Positions 58,646-64,000 of a stretch of DNA of 64,000 bases are shown here, one piece after another. How positions within the stretch are numbered: position 1 is the stretch's first letter; the number at the start of each line of letters is the position of its first letter. Below the pieces are notes generated by a model, which saw only the letters and a program-made list of their open reading frames with translations, searched no databases and was not told where the DNA came from. Source of the DNA: VXMO01 sp965205915 (GTDB lineage: Bacteria; Chloroflexota; Dehalococcoidia; UBA6926); the NCBI GenBank assembly GCA_965205915.1, contig OZ242191.1:1364001-1428000 (forward strand), in the 5' to 3' direction. Made by a program: the position numbers and the translations under genes.

Positions 58646-59428
58646 CTAGTTTGCGACGGTTAAAATACCCTCGAATTCATCGGGCCTGGTCCAACGGGCA
58701 ATTGTGGACTGATCCTCGACTAGGCGAAAGTCCTCTTCCCTCCATACATCGACACTATCGTCAAATAACGAGATGCGCCGAATCGGTCGGTCATTGGACA
58801 ACGCATTTCGAAGGTCATACCACCCAGCAGCAACATGCTCAACTATGCGCCGAGTCGCGCCACGGGTACCCGTACTTAGGAGAAACACCAGCGACTCTGT
58901 GTCAGGTGTGCGAGCGCGAAAGTCAATCGACCACTGACGATTGGAATGTCCAACAAACTTAGCTTCCCGTTCGACCTGAAATTTCTTGCCGATTAGCCAA
59001 TCGTTAACTTCATCCGCGGTCGATTCCCACGGATTCTGGCGCATCGTGAACCAGATGTCCGCAACACGCGCCTCCGCTTGTGCCATTCGCATCACAGCAT
59101 CAGCCAAGTTGGTGGGTAGCACTGCCCGCATGATGAGCTGCCAGCCCATGAGTTCAATGCCCAAAGTGTGGCACGTGTCCTCGATAAGGGTTTGCTGTTT
59201 GTGTGATCGCTGTCGACTGGAGGTCTGCATTTCAAGCCAGCCGGCTGCGTCACCAAAATCGGTGACCGTATATGCGCCACCTCGTTCCAACACGAAGACG
59301 TCGATTACACCTCCGTCAGGAAAGAGCAGGGGGGTACGAACCCGGACGCCCTCACGTGGCGCAGGCGCACACTCAAAAAGGGGCGGAAGCGACATTGAAA
59401 GCCGCTCACACAGCGCATCCACGTTCAT
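58646..59428 (-). CDS. DUF1828-domain protein
   Basis: A 260-residue protein whose middle, VIDVFVLERGGAYTVTDFGD followed by AAGWLEMQTSSRQRSHKQQT, is the DUF1828 block, found with DUF1829 in phage- or plasmid-linked proteins. Met at 59428 starts on MNVDALCERLSMSLPPLFEC. Function is unknown; context (small accessory gene nearby) and lower GC than the flanks suggest an acquired gene. Confidence 0.7.
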   Translation of the reverse strand: MNVDALCERLSMSLPPLFECAPAPREGVRVRTPLLFPDGGVIDVFVLERGGAYTVTDFGDAAGWLEMQTSSRQRSHKQQTLIEDTCHTLGIELMGWQLIMRAVLPTNLADAVMRMAQAEARVADIWFTMRQNPWESTADEVNDWLIGKKFQVEREAKFVGHSNRQWSIDFRARTPDTESLVFLLSTGTRGATRRIVEHVAAGWYDLRNALSNDRPIRRISLFDDSVDVWREEDFRLVEDQSTIARWTRPDEFEGILTVAN

Positions 59429-59619
59429 GGCACCATTTCTCCCTGGACTACCGGCAGGGACATTGTACCGTTGTGTCGCAAGTGTGCCTCTTGACAGAAC
59501 TGTTGCCAGACTTCGACGGGGTCCAACCACTCCGCTGTTATGTCCGGGGAGAATAGGTACTCAGGTGGAAATACATACTGTCTTAGCCATAGTTCCTATT
59601 GGCACGCGGCATTATCGCG

Positions 59620-59907
59620 CTAATCCGTTTTGCCGACACCTTCATTCCAGATGGCGTCTAGTGCATCCATTCGTTCCCGCATCACCGCCGGATCGTCGGT
59701 GTTCTTGGCTCCACGCAAGAGCATTTCCAGTTTGATTAGAGCAGGGTAGTTTATGCGACGATTCGACCACACCATATCCTCCACAAATTGTAGCCGTGTC
59801 AATGCGATTTCCTTCGGAGTGTAGATGGCATCCGACTTTTGTTTCCCAAGCCTTCCCTTGAGGATTCCAATCAAAGTGAGCACCATTGTCACAATTGCAT
59901 CTGGCAT
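59620..59907 (-). CDS. small protein with N-terminal hydrophobic helix
   Basis: A 95-residue protein starting MPDAIVTMVLTLIGILKGRL, then a charged helical body (EIALTRLQFVEDMVWSNRRI ... ALIKLEMLLRGAKNTDDPAV). GGAGGG eight bases upstream supports the start at 59907. It lies downstream of the helicase stop (59939), same strand, 31 bases apart, so cotranscription is likely. No family recognised. Confidence 0.6.
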   Translation of the reverse strand: MPDAIVTMVLTLIGILKGRLGKQKSDAIYTPKEIALTRLQFVEDMVWSNRRINYPALIKLEMLLRGAKNTDDPAVMRERMDALDAIWNEGVGKTD

Positions 59908-59938
59908 TTTTTCTATCCCTCCACAGTAATAGGCTATT

Positions 59939-62383
59939 CTACCTCTCGCTAATGGGGGTCTCCCCCACCAACAACCCCAGCAACACCCCCGCCCCCCTCT
60001 TGTCCAGGGGTTCGTTGTTGTTGCCGCATTTGGGGGATTGGACGCAGGAGGGGCAGCCTTCCTCGCAGGGGCATTCTTTGAGCATGTCCAGGGTGGCTTG
60101 CCAGAGGTCTCGCAGAATGTCGTAGCCTCGCTCGGCGATGCCGACGCCTCCGGGTATCCCGTCGTAGATGAATATCGTCGCCTCTTTCGTGCTTGGGTGG
60201 TACGGCGTTGATATGCCGCCGATGTCGTTGCGGTCGCACAGCGCGAACAGGGGTAGCAGGCTGATGCAGGCGTGTTCGGCGGCGTGGAGGGTGCCGGCGA
60301 TGAACTTATCCTCGCGCTCGCTCTCCTCCGCGATGGCCTTCTTGTCCTCTCGGTCATGTGTGGAGAAGTAGTTCTGTTCAAAGCCGGTCCTGAGCGTCCC
60401 AATCAACTCTGTGGGCACCGTCCACCACAGCGCGACTGTCTCAAAGCTGCGAGGGGGCAGATCGAGATAGCCGCGGGACAGCAGCTCCGTCCGGTCATGC
60501 CGACGGCGGTTGAAGGCGTAGACCGTGCGCGTCACGTCGACGGGGCCGACCGACGCCTTCGCCGGCCCCTGCTGTTTCGTCTGCTGTGTCTCGAGCACGG
60601 TCATTTCCGTGTCCGCCATCGAATCCGTGTAGTAGTCCACATTGGTGGTCTGGAGCGTGGCGATCTTCGTCTGTAGATTGAGTTCCGAGACGAGGAACTG
60701 GTCGCCGCGATGCAGATACACCGCGCCCTCATGCGCGTTGGCGAATGCGTGCTCTTCGCCGATTGTCTCCAGCACGCGCCCGGTCTTCTCCTCGACGAGC
60801 ATGTAGTTTTCGCCGGACGCTGACCTCAATTGCACGTCCCCCGCCGGATGGTTGCCCGCCTTGGGGTGTGCGTGCCAGCGGGTCACACCCCTATCGTCGC
60901 GGCGTATGAGAAAGCTATCGTCCGCGAGTCGCTCGGTAGCCGCGCCCAGTACGGACTCGCCGCCAAACAGCTCGATATCACCCGGAATCCTCCCAAGCGG
61001 CTCCTCATACGCGGCGCACACCAGGTGCGGATCAAGGATTCGCGGATTCGTCGTTGAGATCCGCGCGTGCTCCATTCCGCGCCGAAAGATGATGTCAGGA
61101 TGCCGCGCCAGGTACTGCTCCAACGGGTTGTCCTGCAGGAGCATGACGGACAGGCCACGCGCCCCGCGCCGCCCGGAGCGTCCCGCCTGCTGGAACGTGG
61201 CCGCCAGCGAACCCGGGTAGCCGTTCAGCAACGTCGCGTCCAGGTGGCCGATGTCGATGCCCAACTCCAGCGCGTTTGTGGTCACGACGCCCGTCAGATC
61301 GCCGCTCGATAGCCTGGCCTCGATCTCGCGGCGTTCCTCCGGCACGTAACCGGCGCGATAGGAACTCACCCGCGCGTCGCTCGCGCCATACCGTTGAAGC
61401 TGATCCTCAGATATGCGGTACATCAACTCCGCCGCCTGCCGTGTGCGAACGAATGACAGCGTCCGCGTGCCTCTCGCGACGAGCCACGAGAACAGCTCCG
61501 CCCCCTCGCTCAGCACACTGCGCCGCGCCGACTGGACATCGTCGATGATGGGCGGGTTCCACAGAGCGAACTCCCGCCCCGCGCTTGGCGCGCCGTCGTC
61601 CGTGATGGCCGTCATCGGCAGGCCCGTCAGACCCTCCGCGTGCTCCCGCGCATTGCCGAGCGTGGCGGACGTGACGATGAACTGCGGGTTTGCGCCGTAC
61701 CTGCGACAGATGCGGCGGAGTCGTCGAATGAGCAGGGCGACGTGCGACCCGAACACGCCGCGATACATGTGCCCCTCATCGATGACCACATAGCGCAGCC
61801 GTCGCAGGAAGCGCGACCATCCCCGGTGATTGGGCAGGATGCCGACGTGCAGCATCTCAGGGTTCGTCAATAGTAGCTGGGCCGACTTGCGAATGCCGGC
61901 GCGTTCATGGTGCGGCGTATCTCCGTCATACGTGTAGGCGGGCGGGCGCGTGGGCAGGGGCGCAGTCAGTTCCTCCAGCGCGCGGAGTTGATCGTTGGCC
62001 AGCGCCTTGACGGGGAAGATGTAGAGCGCCGTCGCGCCGCGCGAGGCTGACGATGATTCGAGGCACGCGTTCAGGACAGGCACGTTGTAACAGATGCTCT
62101 TGCCGGAGGCCGTGCCGGTGGCGACGACGACGTTCTTCCCGTCGCGCAGCGCGTCGATGGCCTCCGCCTGGTGCGTGTAGAAGCTATCGATGCCGCGCAT
62201 ATCGAGCGCGTGCTTGAGCAGGCGATTCAGCGGCGCGCGCAACGGCTGATACGCCGCGGAGCTATGCGGCATGGACTCCACATGCACAATCTGCCCCGCA
62301 TAGCCATCGCGGGCGCGAAGGACATCGAGGATGCCCTGAGTATCCAGCGAGGGGCCCCGGTATTGGTTCTGGTCATCGAACAT
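59939..62383 (-). CDS. DEAD/DEAH helicase with DUF1998 zinc module (MrfA/Hrq1-like)
   Basis: An 814-residue superfamily 2 helicase. Motif I: VVVATGTASGKSICYNVPVL; II: RYVVIDEGHMYRGVFGSHV (DEGH); III: TSATLG; VI: QQAGRSGRRGARG. The C-terminal MrfA-type zinc region has CPCEEGCPSCVQSPKCGNNN with four Cys. Bacterial MrfA and yeast Hrq1 act in DNA repair of crosslinks and related damage. The start at 62383 (MFDDQNQYRGPSLDTQG) is chosen since further upstream sequence is Pro/Cys-rich and unlike the family. The small helical gene lies downstream. Confidence 0.92.
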   Translation of the reverse strand: MFDDQNQYRGPSLDTQGILDVLRARDGYAGQIVHVESMPHSSAAYQPLRAPLNRLLKHALDMRGIDSFYTHQAEAIDALRDGKNVVVATGTASGKSICYNVPVLNACLESSSASRGATALYIFPVKALANDQLRALEELTAPLPTRPPAYTYDGDTPHHERAGIRKSAQLLLTNPEMLHVGILPNHRGWSRFLRRLRYVVIDEGHMYRGVFGSHVALLIRRLRRICRRYGANPQFIVTSATLGNAREHAEGLTGLPMTAITDDGAPSAGREFALWNPPIIDDVQSARRSVLSEGAELFSWLVARGTRTLSFVRTRQAAELMYRISEDQLQRYGASDARVSSYRAGYVPEERREIEARLSSGDLTGVVTTNALELGIDIGHLDATLLNGYPGSLAATFQQAGRSGRRGARGLSVMLLQDNPLEQYLARHPDIIFRRGMEHARISTTNPRILDPHLVCAAYEEPLGRIPGDIELFGGESVLGAATERLADDSFLIRRDDRGVTRWHAHPKAGNHPAGDVQLRSASGENYMLVEEKTGRVLETIGEEHAFANAHEGAVYLHRGDQFLVSELNLQTKIATLQTTNVDYYTDSMADTEMTVLETQQTKQQGPAKASVGPVDVTRTVYAFNRRRHDRTELLSRGYLDLPPRSFETVALWWTVPTELIGTLRTGFEQNYFSTHDREDKKAIAEESEREDKFIAGTLHAAEHACISLLPLFALCDRNDIGGISTPYHPSTKEATIFIYDGIPGGVGIAERGYDILRDLWQATLDMLKECPCEEGCPSCVQSPKCGNNNEPLDKRGAGVLLGLLVGETPISER

Positions 62384-62614
62384 GGAGACATTGTGACACA
62401 CGCGTTCGGGTGGGGGGTGGGGTGGGGGGTGTTGACAGGCAGGGTCTTGGTCAACATGCTTGTAGTGCCAAAGGAGCGGCGGTTTCTTTAACCGGCTGCG
62501 TAAATTGACTATCGCTGGAGACGTGGGCTGGCCATGTCTCCTCGCGGATTTGCGCAGTCCGCGGCTCCTTTGGCAATAGCAGTCAACGTCTGCACGCCGC
62601 GGGGAGGCACCTGA

Positions 62615-63571
62615 ATGAAGCGTTTCCAATTCTTACTGTTGGTTTTGGTTAGCATGACCGCCATTGTCGTGCTGGGCTGTGAATCGGACAGTCAGGCTCA
62701 ACCAACTCAGGAAGCAATCCAACCCGCGACAACGATATCTGTGACGGAAACTGTGGAGCCGGCGGCGACGCCAGAACCGACGTCGATACCTGCGCCAACA
62801 GCGACGCCAGAACCGACGGCATCTGCTACACCAGTGCCCTTGCCAACAGCAACACTAGTACCAACGGCCACGCCAACTTTTACTCCTACACCGACTCCCA
62901 CTTCCACTCCAGTACCGATTCGCGTTGCAATTGAGGGATCGGGCTCAAATGTTGAAACCGTCAACCTAGTTGAAGGTTTGTACATAGTGGCATTGGAAGT
63001 GTCGGGAAACGAGAATTGCCTATTCGGTAGTTGTTCGGGCACCAACTTCATTGCAAGCATCGAAGGCGTTGATGGAGGTACGGGAAGTCTCGCGAACGAG
63101 ATTGCCTCCGAATGGTCAGGGTCTGCGACGTTGAGGATAGGGACGGGGCTCTTTGAGGTTACGCCAGGGACACAAGTCGTCAGTGTGAACGCTGAGGGCG
63201 ACTGGTCTATCACTTTCGATTCTGCCTTTGGTGTGCAACCGGCAGCTCGAGATGAGAACACGGTGTTCCTCACTGGGTCAGGGACACAGAGCCAAGTAGT
63301 GATGCTGTCCGAAGGGCTATATGAGGTCGCAGCCGAAGTGACCTCCAACGAAAATTGTTTCTTTGGCAGTTGTTCAGGCACAAATTTTATAGTAAACATC
63401 GAGGGCCTCGCACAGGGTACCGGGGGATTAGTGAATGAGATTGCGTCCGAATGGTCAGGTTCTACAACAGTGAGGATTGGAACGGGCCTATTTGAAATTC
63501 CGCCAGGGATACAAGTGGTTAGTGTGCACTCGGCCGGTGACTGGACAATCACTTTTGAATTCTTGGGCTGA
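62615..63571 (+). CDS. secreted lipoprotein with two duplicated Cys-pair domains
   Basis: A 318-residue lipoprotein. Signal peptide MKRFQFLLLVLVSMTAIVVL with lipobox VVLGC (Cys 22), a Thr/Pro linker of about 75 residues, then two homologous domains of about 95 residues each. Both carry NENC[LF]FGSCSGTNFI, with two Cys (probably a disulfide), and EIASEWSGS[AT]T[LV]RIGTGLFE. Resembles the bacterial pre-peptidase C-terminal/beta-sandwich style, but no exact family is known to me. Divergent from the helicase; the gap 62384-62614 holds GC-rich simple sequence and no gene. Confidence 0.7.
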   Translation: MKRFQFLLLVLVSMTAIVVLGCESDSQAQPTQEAIQPATTISVTETVEPAATPEPTSIPAPTATPEPTASATPVPLPTATLVPTATPTFTPTPTPTSTPVPIRVAIEGSGSNVETVNLVEGLYIVALEVSGNENCLFGSCSGTNFIASIEGVDGGTGSLANEIASEWSGSATLRIGTGLFEVTPGTQVVSVNAEGDWSITFDSAFGVQPAARDENTVFLTGSGTQSQVVMLSEGLYEVAAEVTSNENCFFGSCSGTNFIVNIEGLAQGTGGLVNEIASEWSGSTTVRIGTGLFEIPPGIQVVSVHSAGDWTITFEFLG

Positions 63572-63596
63572 TTGATAAGAGAAAGGAACAACGATA

Positions 63597-63962
63597 GTGA
63601 GTACGCCAACAGGACCCGAAGGTAGACGACAAAGGCAGGCAGATGCCGTTGCTCGTGAAGTAATGCGCGGCGCAAAAGTCGAGTCGGATGCTGATTACCA
63701 AGCCGTATTGATAAGTGGCGGTCCTATCAATCACCTACTCCATTTCTTTGTCGGCATCTTTACGTGCGGATGGTGGTGGATTGTGTGGATTTTCCTTGCC
63801 TTGACCGGTGGAGAGAAGCGCTACATCGTGCGTACTGATGAATTCGGAAACACGCGGGTTGAAAAAGGTAAAGACTTGGCTAAGGGCATAATTGCAGCCG
63901 TGGTAGGTGGAGCAATTCTACTATTCGTTTTCCTGACTATTGTGTCCGCCATTGGGAGCTAG
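63597..63962 (+). CDS. small membrane protein with charged ends
   Basis: A 121-residue protein with two hydrophobic regions (HLLHFFVGIFTCGWWWIVWI and GIIAAVVGGAILLFVFLTIV). The start is a GTG at 63597. The beginning MSTPTGPEGRRQRQADAVAR is soluble and charged. It follows the lipoprotein by 25 bases and is probably cotranscribed. Function unknown. Confidence 0.6.
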   Translation: MSTPTGPEGRRQRQADAVAREVMRGAKVESDADYQAVLISGGPINHLLHFFVGIFTCGWWWIVWIFLALTGGEKRYIVRTDEFGNTRVEKGKDLAKGIIAAVVGGAILLFVFLTIVSAIGS

Positions 63963-64000
63963 CCACCCCCCTCACTCCCTCTCCAACGGCTTCACCGCGT

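Noticed and set aside
1..64000. tRNA or rRNA genes
   Set aside because: No T-arm/acceptor pattern or rRNA sequence was recognised by eye; a covariance-model scan would settle this.
1..64000. insertion sequences
   Set aside because: No transposase-like protein or long terminal inverted repeats with target duplications was seen.

Overview
The window is a GC-rich bacterial chromosome segment with mostly ordinary housekeeping genes and several accessory islands. Low-complexity Thr/Pro linkers in lipoproteins, a long-insert GyrB, scattered REP-like palindromes of the TCATTCC...GGAATCCA type, and gene content such as an Ldh/MaoC/FAH mix suggest a member of the Chloroflexota, perhaps Dehalococcoidia or SAR202-like. 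This is an inference from style and family resemblance, not from a marker search. No rRNA, tRNA, CRISPR array or transposase was recognised.

Layout. 1-10.7 kb is mainly core metabolism: an eIF-2B-like protein with panC, then argF-der-plsY, a frameshifted Fic gene, gpsA, a phosphoglucose/phosphomannose isomerase and a phosphoesterase. 10.7-13.1 kb is repeat-rich and holds a frameshifted beta-propeller lipoprotein. 13.1-24.8 kb is again core-like: an RRM protein, hydrolase, Ldh-type dehydrogenase, FAH protein, dnaN with two coupled small genes, PRTase, DinB, dnaJ, membrane proteins and an MBL hydrolase. 24.9-28 kb holds a KAP NTPase and a small membrane gene bracketed by a duplicated DUF503 gene end. 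gyrB follows, then a repeat field with a HicB-like protein, a zinc-ribbon protein and a DNA methyltransferase fused to an HNH domain. L25, the ComM-like ATPase and UspA return to core functions.

38.7-42.7 kb carries a compact minus-strand set of phage-type structural genes (major capsid, connector, tail hub-like, small protein) without terminase, portal or integrase in view. It is followed by a TPR/membrane operon. 48.6-54.2 kb is an accessory zone: an HNH nuclease bracketed by two copies of a small membrane gene, an enoyl-CoA hydratase, a small membrane gene bracketed by a duplicated cobU 3' end, cobU, a truncated cobS, and a DarTG ADP-ribosylation toxin-antitoxin pair directly beside the truncated cobS. 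The rest holds a MaoC-type dehydratase, a second Fic protein, a hydrolase, a ferredoxin-NADP reductase-like protein, a DUF1828-like protein, an MrfA/Hrq1-type helicase and a duplicated-domain lipoprotein.

The most notable pattern is that three single accessory genes (27.0-27.5, 48.9-49.7 and 51.0-51.4 kb) each lie between two direct copies of a neighbouring gene or gene end. Two frameshifts (fic, propeller lipoprotein) and one truncation (cobS) indicate ongoing gene decay or assembly errors.
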